Source: Nitrospinaceae bacterium (GTDB taxonomy: Bacteria; Nitrospinota; Nitrospinia; Nitrospinales; Nitrospinaceae). Taken from it: a stretch of DNA of 64,000 nucleotides. Positions 8,691-19,286 of the stretch are shown here, one piece after another. Both the position numbers and the translations under genes were made by a program. Within the stretch, counting starts at the first letter, position 1, and each line of letters begins with the position of its first letter. The notes under the pieces were generated by a model. The model did no database searches. It saw nothing but the letters and a program-made list of their open reading frames with translations, and was not told the origin of the DNA. The stretch covers positions 1 to 64,000 of the forward strand of contig JAJDBJ010000020.1 in assembly GCA_029261395.1 (NCBI GenBank), given 5' to 3'.

Positions 8691-8947
8691 GTATTATGGT
8701 TACTGTAAAATATTTTGCCAACCTCAAGCAAATGGCCGGCAAGGATGAGGATCAATTTGACATTAAAGAAGGAACCACCCTCGCGCAATTGAGCGATTTG
8801 ATCAAGCAGTCGGTCCCGAAAATCGGTGACATGGTTCGTGAAAAGAAAGTGATGATCTCTCTCAACTACGACGTGGTTCCGCTCGACACGGTGGTGAAAG
8901 ATGGCGACGAGATCGCCCTGCTCCCGCCCTTCTCCGGCGGAATTTGA
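8687..8947 (+). CDS. moaD: Molybdopterin synthase small subunit (MoaD-type sulfur carrier)
   Basis: A beta-grasp (ubiquitin-like) protein that carries the sulfur used by MoaE to build the dithiolene of molybdopterin. Two starts are possible: TTG at 8687, overlapping the moaC stop, or ATG at 8696 (83 residues, [10 protein letters not shown]), which has a better distance from the upstream GGCGGA. The C-terminus [14 protein letters not shown] is typical of MoaD, but one more residue, Ile, follows the di-glycine, so the protein ends GGI, followed by tandem stops TGA TAA. Normally the terminal Gly is adenylated by MoeB. This extra residue would have to be removed or tolerated. moaE follows 13 bp later. 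Confidence 0.92.
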   Translation: MSIMVTVKYFANLKQMAGKDEDQFDIKEGTTLAQLSDLIKQSVPKIGDMVREKKVMISLNYDVVPLDTVVKDGDEIALLPPFSGGI

Positions 8948-8960
8948 TAAGGAACTATAT

Positions 8961-9398
8961 ATGAGTACTGCATTGGAATCCAAAATCAGAATTCAACGGG
9001 AAGATTTTTCCGTGACCGATGAAATTGAGTTCATGAAAAAGTCCTCGCGCAATATCGGCGGCATCACCATTTTCCTCGGCACGGGCCGGGAGTTGAACAA
9101 GGGCGAAAGCATTTCCGAACTCAACTTTGAGCATTACCCGCAAATGGCGGAAAAAAAGCTCGGCGAAATCCGCGAAAAGGGAATCAAGGATTTCGGCCTG
9201 ATCGACATGAGTATCATTCACCGTATCGGCCACATCGAAATCGGCGAAAACATCGTATTGATCATCGCCTGTGGAGAACACCGCCAGGAAACATTCAAAG
9301 CCTGCGAATGGGCAATCGCAGAACTCAAACGCACCACGCCCATCTGGAAACGGGAAACCACGACCAAAGGCGAAGTCTGGGTTCAGGCGACACCCTGA
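8961..9398 (+). CDS. moaE: Molybdopterin synthase catalytic subunit
   Basis: From ATG 8961 (AAGGAA seven bases upstream) the product is 145 residues. It joins with MoaD to insert two sulfurs into cyclic pyranopterin monophosphate. The motifs FLGTGRELNKG, LNFEHYPQMAEKKL, the RIGHIEIGE strand and HR (107-108) are present, and so is LKRTTPIWKRE with the active-site lysines K123 and K130. An open frame to 8901 overlaps moaD and lacks homology, so the shorter start is preferred. It is the last gene of the moaCDE cluster. The 46 bp to the next gene hold no visible terminator. Confidence 0.96.
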   Translation: MSTALESKIRIQREDFSVTDEIEFMKKSSRNIGGITIFLGTGRELNKGESISELNFEHYPQMAEKKLGEIREKGIKDFGLIDMSIIHRIGHIEIGENIVLIIACGEHRQETFKACEWAIAELKRTTPIWKRETTTKGEVWVQATP

Positions 9399-9444
9399 CG
9401 TTTTGCTGAAACCTTCATCACCTCTCACTCACCGTTGACCTCAC

Positions 9445-12105
9445 ATGGTCGATAGCCTGACACTCACAGTCAATTCACGCCTGGCCCGTTGGCTATTACT
9501 TCATTACAGCCGGCAACAATCTCTGGACGGACATGAAGTTTGGAAAAAACCTGCCATCCATTCAATAGACGAATGGATGCGGGAGTCCTGGCTACAATCC
9601 TGGCCCGACCAATACGTCCTAACGGAACTGCAATCCAGGCACCTCTGGCAAAGAATCATTCAGGAAGATTCGGCAACCTCTGACCTCAATTTACTGCATG
9701 TTCAGGGAGCGGCCAGTCATGCCTTCAAAGCGTACCAGTTGATCTGCGAATACCGTTTACCGGAAGACCCGGCAGGGTTCAACAATTACACCGAGGAAAC
9801 TCAGGCTTTCCGGCGATGGCTGACCCATTATAGGAAACAACTCAAAGAATGGCAGGCGCTCGATCCTGCGGAACTTTTGGATGCCGTAACCGAGCGCATG
9901 GAACAAGGACACATTCCCCTGCCTGAAACAATCATTCTCCATGGATTTGATGAGATCACTCCCCAGTTTAATGACTGGTTGAGTTTTCTGAAAATAAAAG
10001 ATGTTCCGGTTCATTTCAAACCCTTCGAGCCCGCCCCTGTTGCAACAGATCATCTCCAAACTCTTCTCACCGAAAAAAAAGCCACCGTTCAAAAGTACGA
10101 AGACGCCAACGAGGAAGTCATCCAGTGCGCTCGCTGGATACGCTCTGTTTACCAGGAAGGAAAAACGATTGGCATCGTCGTCCCGGAACTGGAAACCTAC
10201 CGGGAAATCCTGGAACGGGAACTCAAAGCCGAACTGGCACCGGCAAGTGTTTTTCCGTGGGAAGACCGGCACCTCCCCTTTAATATATCGATGGGAACAC
10301 CGTTGTCGCACGAACCCATGGTGCACCTGGCGCTTCTTCTGTTATCACAAAAGAACAAACGAATCCCGCTGTTGACCTTTTCAACATTAATCACGTCGCC
10401 CTTCTTAAAAAATCCACCTGACGAAACTGAAGCACGCCGGGAACTGGATTGGAGTTTACGCGGCAGTAACACCACTCACGTTTTTCTTCCGCAAGCGCTC
10501 GACCCAAAACAACGCGACCGATACCCGACACTGGTGACTCTGCTTGATGCATTGATGAGTTGGGTGGATGACACCTCGTTTCGCCTGCCCAGCGAGTGGG
10601 CTCGTGGAATTTCAAAATTTCTAAAGAAGGTTCAATGGCCCACCGACAACGAAACTTTATCGAGCTTGCAGTATCAGGCATTGAGTTCCTGGAATGAATG
10701 TTTGGACAGCTTATCCAGCCTCGATCGTGTATTACAAAAGATCAATCGTCATCAAGCGGTTTCGCATTTAGCTCACATCGCCAGTGAAACTCAATTCCAA
10801 CCGCAAACACATGAGGAACCGATTCAAGTTGTCGGCTTGCTGGAGTCGGCGGGTATGGAATTCGATCACCTGTGGATCATGGGGTGTCACGCCGAGACCC
10901 TGCCGCCTTATCCCAGTCCCAATCCGTTCCTTCCCTTCATGAGCCACCAAAAACCATTCAACCTGCCGCACTCCACCGCAGAGCAGGAATTGATCTTTGC
11001 CGAACAAACTCTGTACCGACTTGCCCATGCCTGCAAGGAAATGGTATTCAGTTATCCCGCGTGGCAGGGCGAAACCGAAATGGCGCCCAGCCCCCTGTTG
11101 ACTCACTGGCTCTTGGACAACAACACCATTCAAAGTTCAAATTCCAACAAGGTGCAAGATCATCCCGGGTTTGCGGTCCAACTCGAGAGCGTTCAGGATT
11201 ATTTCGCGATCCCGGTTTCGCCGGAGGAAACAGAACATATCCGAGGTGGCACGGGTATTCTCAAAAACCAGGCCGAGTGCCCGTTTCGCGCTTTCGCCAT
11301 CCATCGCCTGTCATCCCAATCAAGAGATTTCCCCGAACTGGATATGGACGATTCGCTCAAAGGTTCACTCATTCATAAAATTCTAGAGCTCTTCTGGAAG
11401 AAGGTTCGAACCAGTGAACGCCTGCATCAACTCCATGACTCAAATAAACTTCTGGAGCAGATACGTCAATCGATTCAGGATGGAATGCAAACATTTGAAT
11501 TCGACACCAACACACAAGGCATTTTTTTGGAAATCGAACAGGAACGATTGACGGAACTGATTCACGGTTGGATGGAATACGAACGCGAACGGAGCGACTT
11601 TGAAGTTCTGGCTGTGGAAAGTGAAATATCCATTAAACTGAACGACCTGCCCTTAACACTCAAGGTTGATCGCATCGATCAGACTCCGGATGGGAAAACC
11701 GTTTTGATTGATTATAAAACGGGTCTCGTCGCTAATCTTAAAAAATGGTTTGGCGAACGCATCGAAGAACCTCAACTTCCCCTCTATTCAATGGAGGTGA
11801 ATGCCGACGCCATCGTCTTCGCCAACATCCGCAAGGGCAGTTCACGGTACCGGGGATTATCCCGCGAAGAAAATTTCATCCCCAAGGTGACAGCCAACAT
11901 TATCAAAGAGCACCCGGATCTGGAAACCTGGGAAGACTTACAGAATTTTTGGAAGAACGGTCTGAATCTACTGGCAAAGGAATTTCTAGACGGGTATTTA
12001 CGTGTGTCACCGCTTCATGACGATGACACTTGTAAATATTGCGACCAATTGACGCTTTGCCGAAAAACTGAACTATTGACCTCCAATAACGGAGAAGAAG
12101 AATGA
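9445..12105 (+). CDS. AddB-like PD-(D/E)XK nuclease subunit
   Basis: An 886-residue protein resembling the RecB-family nuclease/AddB-like proteins of Gram-negative bacteria that pair with a UvrD-type helicase. The C-terminal nuclease is clear: GSLIHKILELFW, then AVESEISIKL, VDRID and LIDYKTG (the D...DYK core of PD-(D/E)XK enzymes). Cys in NQAECPFRAF plus the terminal CKYCDQLTLC (CX2CX5C) reproduce the four-cysteine iron-sulfur staple of AddB nucleases. I see no Walker A motif at the N-terminus, unlike Bacillus AddB, so this half is probably not an active ATPase. The ATG of the partner overlaps the stop by 4 bp (ATGA), consistent with a complex that processes double-strand breaks. Confidence 0.87.
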   Translation: MVDSLTLTVNSRLARWLLLHYSRQQSLDGHEVWKKPAIHSIDEWMRESWLQSWPDQYVLTELQSRHLWQRIIQEDSATSDLNLLHVQGAASHAFKAYQLICEYRLPEDPAGFNNYTEETQAFRRWLTHYRKQLKEWQALDPAELLDAVTERMEQGHIPLPETIILHGFDEITPQFNDWLSFLKIKDVPVHFKPFEPAPVATDHLQTLLTEKKATVQKYEDANEEVIQCARWIRSVYQEGKTIGIVVPELETYREILERELKAELAPASVFPWEDRHLPFNISMGTPLSHEPMVHLALLLLSQKNKRIPLLTFSTLITSPFLKNPPDETEARRELDWSLRGSNTTHVFLPQALDPKQRDRYPTLVTLLDALMSWVDDTSFRLPSEWARGISKFLKKVQWPTDNETLSSLQYQALSSWNECLDSLSSLDRVLQKINRHQAVSHLAHIASETQFQPQTHEEPIQVVGLLESAGMEFDHLWIMGCHAETLPPYPSPNPFLPFMSHQKPFNLPHSTAEQELIFAEQTLYRLAHACKEMVFSYPAWQGETEMAPSPLLTHWLLDNNTIQSSNSNKVQDHPGFAVQLESVQDYFAIPVSPEETEHIRGGTGILKNQAECPFRAFAIHRLSSQSRDFPELDMDDSLKGSLIHKILELFWKKVRTSERLHQLHDSNKLLEQIRQSIQDGMQTFEFDTNTQGIFLEIEQERLTELIHGWMEYERERSDFEVLAVESEISIKLNDLPLTLKVDRIDQTPDGKTVLIDYKTGLVANLKKWFGERIEEPQLPLYSMEVNADAIVFANIRKGSSRYRGLSREENFIPKVTANIIKEHPDLETWEDLQNFWKNGLNLLAKEFLDGYLRVSPLHDDDTCKYCDQLTLCRKTELLTSNNGEEE

Positions 12106-15100
12106 CCGCTTCGGTCACAGATCAAGAAGCACGCCGGGAAGCATTGAACATCAAGGCTTCGCATATCGTTCAGGCGCCTGCGGGGTCCGGCAAAACCGAA
12201 TTATTGATTCAGCGTTTTTTGAAACTTCTGGGACACGTTGAAAAACCCGAGCGGATTCTCGCCATGACATTCACCCGCAAAGCCGCCGGTGAAATGAAGA
12301 ATCGTGTGCTGGACGCTCTGAAACGCGCTCGCGATGCCACCTCTCCTGAAGAAGCGCATGAAAAAACTACATGGGAGATTGCCCGTCAAGCTCTGCACCA
12401 TAGCGAAAAACAGGAATGGCGCATACTCGACAATCCACAGCGTCTTAAAATCCAAACCATTGATTCCTTCTGCGCTTCTCTGGTCAAGCAAACTCCCCTT
12501 CTTTCCGGCATGGGGTCCCTGCTCGAAATCGAGGAAAACGTCGGTGACCTCTACCGCGAAACCGCGCATCAGATCCTGGAACGCGTGGAAGAGGATTCCA
12601 CAATCGGACTCGCGGTCCGGGCCATTCTCAAACGGCTCGACAATTCCAAATCCCGATTCCTGGACCGTATTGTACAACTGATCAACAAACGCGATCAGTG
12701 GATGATTTCATTTTTTGAAAACGCCGATGAATACCGCTCACGGGAGGACCAAGAACGTATCCTTTCAGAATTGGTCGAATCTTTTTTAAAAGAATGCCAT
12801 CAGTGCGTACCCCCATCACTTAAAACAGAGTTGACGCAACTGGCTCGTTACAGCGGAAACAATATCGCAGCCACTGATCCCGATCACCCGCTGGCCTGTT
12901 TGGAAAATATTGAAGGGTTCCCAGAGCCCTTCGCACATCAATTAAGCCACTGGAAAGCTCTCGTTTCCATGCTGTTAACGACTGAGGGGAAACCCAGAAA
13001 AAAACCTAACAAAAGTATCGGCTTCCCTGCCGATAAAAATGATATCGCTCTGGACATGAAAGATCGAATGCAGGGAATCCTCGATCGACTGAATGAGCAG
13101 GCAAGTCTGGTTGAATTACTGTCCAAGGTTAAAACCCTGCCGAATCCACGGCTGAGTGATGAGGAATGGCAGTTTCTTGAAAATATGCTCGAACTTCTAC
13201 CTGAAATCGATGGAACTCTTCGCAAAACTTTTACCGAGCGCGGGAAAATTGATTTCGCGGAAATTGCCCTGTCGTCAAAAAAATCGTTGGGGCAGGAAAT
13301 GGCCCCCAGTGACCTTCTATTGAAACTCGATTCAAAATTGGATCACATTCTGGTCGATGAGTTTCAGGACACCTCGTTCAAGCAAATTGCCCTGCTCAAA
13401 CTTCTGACGGAAGGCTGGGAGCCCGACAAAGGCCATACACTATTTCTGGTGGGCGATCCCATGCAGTCGATTTACCGGTTCCGGGATGCAGAGGTCGGCC
13501 TGTTTGTGCAAGCCAAGGAAAATGGACTGGGCAACATTCGACTAAAAAAACTTCAACTGCTGGCTAACTTCCGGTCGCAAAAACTTATCGTCGATTGGGT
13601 CAATCAATGCTTCTCAAGAATATTACCGGAAACCGACGACCCGGACCGTGGCGCTATCGCTTACACCCAATGCTCGGCTGTACAGGGCGAAAGCGTGGAA
13701 CCCGGAGTGGCCCTCCACCCGGCAACCGACTCCCAATCAGACGAAGAAGCCCACAATGTGGTCAACGTCATCAAGGATATCCGCACTCGCTATCCGGAGG
13801 AGTCCATCGCCATCCTGGTGCGGGCCCGTCCTCACCTCCTCAATATCGTACCCCTCCTGCAGGAAGCGGGCATACAGTTCCGAGCCGAAGAAATCGATCC
13901 CCTGACCTCCCGGCCCGCCATCCTGGATTTGCTGGCGTTGATGCGTGCGTTGATTTCGCCGTTGGACCGCGTGTCATGGTTATCTATTCTACGCGCTCCC
14001 TGGTGTGGATTGTCCCTGGAGGATTTGCACCGACTGTGCCGTCTCGATCACAAGTCGCCGGTTTGGGATTTGTTGAATAATCCGGAGCGTTTTAAACAAT
14101 TGAGTGAGGAGGGTCAACAACGAGCCAACCGATTAATCTTGGCGCTCAAGCCTGCATTAGACTCATTTCCTGCAATCAATTTTCGCAATCTTCTGGAGGG
14201 ATGCTGGATCAAACTCGGCGGCCCTGCCTGTATCGATACCTACACACAAAAGGATATCCAGGTCTTCTTCGATAAAGTCACTGAAGTTTTGGATGGCGGT
14301 GAGTTCGACAATCTGCACAACTTCGAGGGCATTCTTAAAAGTCTATTTGCCAATCCTTCCACCGGCGAGGGTCACGCTGTACAGATCATGACCATACACA
14401 AAGCCAAAGGCCTGGAGTTCGATTTCGTCCTGCTCCCCGGGTTGGGGAAAAAACAGAAATCAGACGAAAAACAACTGATCAACTGGATCACCCATGGCGA
14501 CAATCTACTGTTCGCCCCCATTCCACATGTCGGTGAAGATGATTCTGATATATACAAATTCTTGAAGCTGTTGGAAAAGGATCGTAGTCTCTATGAGACC
14601 CGCCGACTCCTGTACGTCGCCGCGACCCGCACCAAGAAACAACTACACCTGTTCGGCCACACTCAACCCACCAAGGACGGTATCGCACCACAATCCCCAT
14701 CCGGATTGCATCACCTCTGGAATTTTATCGCCGATGATTGGCAAGAAGCTTATGCCAATATAAAACCGCCTCCTGTAACAATCCTCAAACCCAAGGAAGC
14801 GGCACAGCATCTGCACCGTCTGCCTCTCAATTTTGAAACACCGGCCGCACCGCCGGATATTAAAACGGAGCTGGCTTTGGATATCAGCCTGGAAGAAGAA
14901 GTTCCTTATGAATGGGCGGGTACTGAAGCGCGGTGTCTGGGGAATGTTCTGCATCGATCCTTTGAAACCATCGTCAAAGAAGGACTTGACCAATGGGACG
15001 AGCGGCGGGTGGATCAAATGAAATCTTCTCTGGAAGCGGCCCTGATGGCGGAGGGGATGTCACCTCTAAACTTAAAAGATACCACCGAAAAAGGAATGCG

Positions 15101-15449
15101 CGCGCTAAAAAATATCCTGAAGGATGAGGCCGGACGGAAAATTTTAAAGCGGCATGAATACGAAGAAGCAGAGTATGCGTTAACGTTTAAAGATAACCGG
15201 AATTTTAGAACCAAGATCGTTGATCGCACTTACGTGGACGAAAAAGGGGTGCGCTGGATCATTGATTACAAAACCGGGGAGCGTAAGGGCGGAAATGTAG
15301 AGGGATTTTTCAAGCAGGAAATAGAACGATACCGATCGCAATTGGACTCCTACGAACATCTGATCCGCCTGCAAGGCGAAACCCGTCCCATTAAAAAAGC
15401 ACTGTACTACCCCCTGCACAAACGACTGGTAGAAATTCTATCCGATTAA
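12102..15449 (+). CDS. addA: AddA/RecB-like UvrD helicase-nuclease
   Basis: A 1115-residue SF1A helicase with a C-terminal nuclease. Walker A APAGSGKT is near residue 25, followed by the TFTRKAAGEMK motif Ia region, the Walker B motif DEFQDTS near 418, VGDPMQSIYRFRDA, IMTIHKAKGLEFD and YVAATRTKK (motifs III, V and VI). The C-terminal PD-(D/E)XK part has WIIDYKTG near 1057. This is the layout of AddA/RecB subunits that unwind and resect DNA ends before RecA loading. It starts in a 4-bp overlap with the AddB-like gene, so expression is coupled. It converges with clpB, and the 27 bp between the stops hold no clear hairpin. Confidence 0.93.
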   Translation: MTASVTDQEARREALNIKASHIVQAPAGSGKTELLIQRFLKLLGHVEKPERILAMTFTRKAAGEMKNRVLDALKRARDATSPEEAHEKTTWEIARQALHHSEKQEWRILDNPQRLKIQTIDSFCASLVKQTPLLSGMGSLLEIEENVGDLYRETAHQILERVEEDSTIGLAVRAILKRLDNSKSRFLDRIVQLINKRDQWMISFFENADEYRSREDQERILSELVESFLKECHQCVPPSLKTELTQLARYSGNNIAATDPDHPLACLENIEGFPEPFAHQLSHWKALVSMLLTTEGKPRKKPNKSIGFPADKNDIALDMKDRMQGILDRLNEQASLVELLSKVKTLPNPRLSDEEWQFLENMLELLPEIDGTLRKTFTERGKIDFAEIALSSKKSLGQEMAPSDLLLKLDSKLDHILVDEFQDTSFKQIALLKLLTEGWEPDKGHTLFLVGDPMQSIYRFRDAEVGLFVQAKENGLGNIRLKKLQLLANFRSQKLIVDWVNQCFSRILPETDDPDRGAIAYTQCSAVQGESVEPGVALHPATDSQSDEEAHNVVNVIKDIRTRYPEESIAILVRARPHLLNIVPLLQEAGIQFRAEEIDPLTSRPAILDLLALMRALISPLDRVSWLSILRAPWCGLSLEDLHRLCRLDHKSPVWDLLNNPERFKQLSEEGQQRANRLILALKPALDSFPAINFRNLLEGCWIKLGGPACIDTYTQKDIQVFFDKVTEVLDGGEFDNLHNFEGILKSLFANPSTGEGHAVQIMTIHKAKGLEFDFVLLPGLGKKQKSDEKQLINWITHGDNLLFAPIPHVGEDDSDIYKFLKLLEKDRSLYETRRLLYVAATRTKKQLHLFGHTQPTKDGIAPQSPSGLHHLWNFIADDWQEAYANIKPPPVTILKPKEAAQHLHRLPLNFETPAAPPDIKTELALDISLEEEVPYEWAGTEARCLGNVLHRSFETIVKEGLDQWDERRVDQMKSSLEAALMAEGMSPLNLKDTTEKGMRALKNILKDEAGRKILKRHEYEEAEYALTFKDNRNFRTKIVDRTYVDEKGVRWIIDYKTGERKGGNVEGFFKQEIERYRSQLDSYEHLIRLQGETRPIKKALYYPLHKRLVEILSD

Positions 15450-15476
15450 CTTTTCTCATTGTATCGCATCATCATC

Positions 15477-18113
15477 TTAGCGTTTATCTTTCCTACTGAA
15501 AGTCAAAACGTCTCCCGACAATTCGACTTGGATTTGGTCCCCATCACCAAATTCTTCTTCAAGAATTTTGCGTGACAGTGGATCTTGAATGTATTTTTGG
15601 ACTACCCGTTTCAAAGGCCGGGCTCCAAATGCCGGATCGTATCCCTTCTCAGCCAACAAGCCCTTAACTTCTTCAGTTAAAGACACCGTGATATTTCGGT
15701 CTGCCAGGCGTTTTCTGAGATCGTCCACCTGAATGTCCACAATATCTTTGATTTGGTCACGGGTCAGATTTCTGAATATTACGATATCGTCGATCCGGTT
15801 TAGAAATTCAGGCCGGAAATGACTTCGCAGTTCCTGCCGAACTGCTTCCTGGATTGTGTCATACCCGCGTTCCCAATCCACCGGCCCTTCCTTTTCCAAA
15901 TTCGCCAACTGCATACCGGTATCTTCAATCATTTTGCCGGCAATATTGGAAGTCATGATGATCAGGGTATTTTTAAAGTCTACCGTCTTTCCGTGCCCAT
16001 CTGTAAGACGACCATCATCCAGTATTTGCAGAAATAGGTTAAAGATATCAGCATGCGCCTTTTCGATTTCATCAAACAAGATTACCGAATAAGGTTTTCT
16101 GCGCACCTGTTCTGTCAAGTAGCCGCCCTCTTCGTAGCCCACATAACCTGGAGGGGCACCGATCAATCGGGCCATCGAATGTTTCTCCATGTACTCTGAC
16201 ATATCGACACGGATCATCGCCTGCTCGTCATCAAATAGAAATTCCGCAAGTGAACGCGCCAGTTGGGTTTTGCCCACCCCTGTCGGACCCAAAAACAGGA
16301 AGGTACCCAGAGGCCGGTCAGGATCCTGCAAACCCGCTCGCGCACGCCGAATAGTATTGGAAACCAGCCGAACCGCTTCGTTTTGCCCTACAACACGTTT
16401 GTGGAGGTACTGTTCCATATCCAATAATCGTTTCTTTTCCGATTGCATCATTTTTGAAACTGGAATACCGGTCCAACGGGACACGATGGAGGCGATTTCC
16501 TCTTCTCCCACCTCCTCATTCAACATCTTCTTTTCGGTCTGAACTTCTCCCAGTCGGTTTTCCAGTTTATTCATTTCTTTTTCCAGGCGCGGAAGCGTAC
16601 TGTATTTCAATTCCGCCGCCTGTTCCAGGTGCCCTTCCCTTTCCGCGTTGGCTGCTTCCCGTCGAGCCTGTTCTACCTGCTCTTTTAAACTTCGTTTTTC
16701 CGCAATCACTTTCTTTTCCTGTTCCCATTGTGCTTTCATAGAATCACAGGAAGATTTGAGAGCGGTGATTTCGGTTTCGATTTTATCCAGGCGTTGCTTG
16801 GATTGAGAATCACTTTCTTTTTTGAGAGCTTCTCGTTCGATTTCCAATTGGGTAATCTTCCTTTGGTACTGGTCAATTTCAGCTGGTAAAGAATCGATTT
16901 GCATACGCAGACTGGAGGCCGCTTCATCGATCAAATCAATTGCTTTATCCGGAAGAAAGCGATCCGAAATGTACCGGTCAGACAATTTAGCGGCAGCCAG
17001 AATCGCCGCATCCTGGATACGAACGCCGTGATGCACCTCATACTTCTCTTTGAGTCCGCGTAAAATGGAAACGGTGTCTTCGATGGTGGGCTCACCTACC
17101 TGCACAGGTTGAAATCGTCTTTCAAGGGCGGCGTCTTTTTCGATATATTTACGATATTCATTCAGTGTGGTGGCTCCGACACAGTGAAGCTCCCCTCTTG
17201 CCAAAGCCGGTTTCAGCATATTGGAGGCATCCATTGAGCCTTCCGCCGAACCCGCTCCCACCAGCGTATGCAACTCGTCAATGAATAAAATTATTTCACC
17301 TTCACTGCTGCTGATTTCCTTCAGAACAGCCTTCAGGCGATCCTCAAATTCTCCTCGGTATTTGGTTCCAGCCACGAGTGCGGCGAGATCCAGGGCGACA
17401 ATACGCTTCTCCTTCAATCCTTCGGGTACATCACCATGAAATATGCGCTGGGCCAGCCCTTCCACAATAGCGGTTTTACCTACTCCCGGTTCACCAATAA
17501 GCACGGGATTATTTTTAGTCCGACGAGAAAGAACCTGGACAACTCTTCTAATTTCGGTATCACGACCGATCACCGGGTCCAACTTTTCGCTACGGGCTCT
17601 TTGAGTGAGGTCAACGCAATACTTCTCCAAGACCTGATACTTCGACTCTGGATTCTGGTCGGTCACACGCTGACTGCCACGCAAGGCCAGCAAAGCTTTG
17701 AGAAGTGCTTCATGGCGGATGCCATGCGCTTTAAATAATTGACCAGCACCCGTTTTAGTATTTTGGGAAACGGCAAGGAGAATATGTTCCCCACTGAGAA
17801 ATTCATCCTTGAGGTGTCCGGCCTGTTCAGAAGCCCGGTCAAGAACTTGTTTAAGATCGTTCGAAACATAAACCTGAGAAGAACCGGCTTCTACTTTGGG
17901 TAATTTGGCGTAACGGTCCTCAAGTTCGGAAATCAGTTTGGGCGTTTCCACACCTAGCTTTTTAAGTAAAGCCAAGGCAATGCCTTCACCATCCTTTAAC
18001 AGAGATAACAAAAGATGCTCTGGCTCAATTGCTGGATGGCGTTCTCGTTCGCACTCAGCCTGAGCCTGAGAAAAGGCTTCCTGTAATTTGATTGTCATCT
18101 GGTCAAAACGCAT
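15477..18113 (-). CDS. clpB: ATP-dependent disaggregase ClpB
   Basis: An 878-residue Hsp100 chaperone that works with DnaK to dissolve protein aggregates. It shows two N-terminal Clp repeats, a first AAA module (GEPGVGKT Walker A), the coiled-coil M domain (Glu/Lys/Arg-rich, about residues 390-525), a second AAA module (GPTGVGKT) and the C-terminal D2-small region. The start is fixed by AAGGAGG six bases before ATG 18113 ([10 protein letters not shown]). An open extension of 17 codons upstream has no homology. The gene lies 127 bp after trxB on the same strand, with a possible promoter at 18150-18180. I see no certain sigma-32 box. Confidence 0.97.
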   Translation of the reverse strand: MRFDQMTIKLQEAFSQAQAECERERHPAIEPEHLLLSLLKDGEGIALALLKKLGVETPKLISELEDRYAKLPKVEAGSSQVYVSNDLKQVLDRASEQAGHLKDEFLSGEHILLAVSQNTKTGAGQLFKAHGIRHEALLKALLALRGSQRVTDQNPESKYQVLEKYCVDLTQRARSEKLDPVIGRDTEIRRVVQVLSRRTKNNPVLIGEPGVGKTAIVEGLAQRIFHGDVPEGLKEKRIVALDLAALVAGTKYRGEFEDRLKAVLKEISSSEGEIILFIDELHTLVGAGSAEGSMDASNMLKPALARGELHCVGATTLNEYRKYIEKDAALERRFQPVQVGEPTIEDTVSILRGLKEKYEVHHGVRIQDAAILAAAKLSDRYISDRFLPDKAIDLIDEAASSLRMQIDSLPAEIDQYQRKITQLEIEREALKKESDSQSKQRLDKIETEITALKSSCDSMKAQWEQEKKVIAEKRSLKEQVEQARREAANAEREGHLEQAAELKYSTLPRLEKEMNKLENRLGEVQTEKKMLNEEVGEEEIASIVSRWTGIPVSKMMQSEKKRLLDMEQYLHKRVVGQNEAVRLVSNTIRRARAGLQDPDRPLGTFLFLGPTGVGKTQLARSLAEFLFDDEQAMIRVDMSEYMEKHSMARLIGAPPGYVGYEEGGYLTEQVRRKPYSVILFDEIEKAHADIFNLFLQILDDGRLTDGHGKTVDFKNTLIIMTSNIAGKMIEDTGMQLANLEKEGPVDWERGYDTIQEAVRQELRSHFRPEFLNRIDDIVIFRNLTRDQIKDIVDIQVDDLRKRLADRNITVSLTEEVKGLLAEKGYDPAFGARPLKRVVQKYIQDPLSRKILEEEFGDGDQIQVELSGDVLTFSRKDKR

Positions 18114-18149
18114 GGATTTCCTCCTTGAAGATGAAACATTACTCCAAAG

Positions 18150-18180
18150 ATTAGATAAGATCAATATAAGGGCAGGTCAA
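18150..18180 (-). promoter_or_regulatory. Possible clpB promoter
   Basis: Minus strand: TTGACC (18175-18180), a 19-bp spacer and TCTAAT (18150-18155). The spacer is long, so this is tentative. It sits about 40 bp upstream of the clpB ribosome binding site in the trxB-clpB gap. Confidence 0.3.
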
Positions 18181-18240
18181 GCCGAAGCGGAGGAATTCCG
18201 TGGTTTGGAAGGAAACAAAAAAGGATGGAACATGATAGGG

Positions 18241-19194
18241 TCAGGCGATACCTTGTTCGCCGAGCCAGCGTTCGGCTTCAAGCGCGGCGGCGCAACCGGT
18301 TCCGGCGGCAGTGACGGCTTGCCGGTATTTGTGATCGTGCACATCTCCAGCGGCAAATACGCCTTCGACACTGGTTTCCTGGGTTCCGGGTTTCACCTTA
18401 ATGTAACCGGTTTCATCGAGATCGATCTGGCCTTTGAAGGGTTGGGTATTGGGCACGTGACCGATGGCGTAAAAGATACCCGCAACTTCGAGTTCTTTCA
18501 CTTCATCTGTTTTAACGTTCTTGATGCGCGCACCGGTGACAAACTGTTCGCCCACGGCATCTTCCAGCACTGAGTCCCAGACCATTTCAATCTTTTTATT
18601 TTCCAGCGCACGTTTTTGCATGATCTTGGAAGCACGCAGTTCGTCTCTGCGATGCACCAGATAAACCACGCTTCCGAATTTAGTGAGGTAGGTCGCCTCT
18701 TCCACGGCGGTATCCCCTCCTCCGATGACCATCAGCGGTTGGTTCTTGAAAAACGGCAGGGCGCCGTCACACACGGCACAGGCGGACATGCCCTGGTTCC
18801 ATAATTTTTCTTCACTGGGAACAAACATCCGTTTGGCGGTCGCTCCGGTGGAAATGATAACCGAATGCGCTTTCACTTCCGTCTTGTCGCCTTTGATGGT
18901 GAACGGGCGCTTGCTGAAATCTACCTCATGCACATCCTCGCCGACCATTTCGGTGCCAAAGCGTGCGGCCTGCTTGCGGAACAATTGCATGAGTTCCGGT
19001 CCGCTGACCCCTTCGGGGAAACCGGGGTAATTTTCGACATCAGTGGTGGTGGTCAGCTGTCCACCCGCAGATCCGCCGACGACATATCCTTCATACATGA
19101 ATGGTTTCAGGTTGGCCCGTGCCGCGTAAATGGCGGCGGTGTGCCCTGCCGGACCTGAACCGATAATGGCTACTTGCTTCACATCATCTGTCAT
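18241..19194 (-). CDS. trxB: Thioredoxin reductase
   Basis: A 317-residue FAD/NADPH disulfide reductase that reduces thioredoxin. FAD-binding GSGPAGHTAA (residues 12-21), redox-active CAVC (C139 and C142) followed by DGA, NADPH-binding GGGDTAVEEA and the HRR of NADPH specificity, and the C-terminal FAD motif GVFAAGDV are all present. Start ATG 19194 has AGGAAAAG at 4-6 nt. It lies 92 bp after thrC on the same strand and ahead of clpB, so it may be read from the upstream amino-acid operon or from its own promoter. Low-molecular-weight TrxB length is normal. Confidence 0.97.
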   Translation of the reverse strand: MTDDVKQVAIIGSGPAGHTAAIYAARANLKPFMYEGYVVGGSAGGQLTTTTDVENYPGFPEGVSGPELMQLFRKQAARFGTEMVGEDVHEVDFSKRPFTIKGDKTEVKAHSVIISTGATAKRMFVPSEEKLWNQGMSACAVCDGALPFFKNQPLMVIGGGDTAVEEATYLTKFGSVVYLVHRRDELRASKIMQKRALENKKIEMVWDSVLEDAVGEQFVTGARIKNVKTDEVKELEVAGIFYAIGHVPNTQPFKGQIDLDETGYIKVKPGTQETSVEGVFAAGDVHDHKYRQAVTAAGTGCAAALEAERWLGEQGIA

Positions 19195-19286
19195 TGATCT
19201 TTTCCTGACTTAGAAATAGGTTGCTCAATTGGAATCGATTTATTCTTTGGATGCATATCCCCGCTCTATGGATTCGGTTTTTTAAA

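Noticed and set aside
10001-11386. Several long frames inside the AddB-like gene on both strands
   Set aside because: Out-of-frame shadows of a full-length, motif-bearing gene.
18114-18164. 17-codon upstream extension of clpB
   Set aside because: No homology, and AAGGAGG directly precedes the ATG at 18113.
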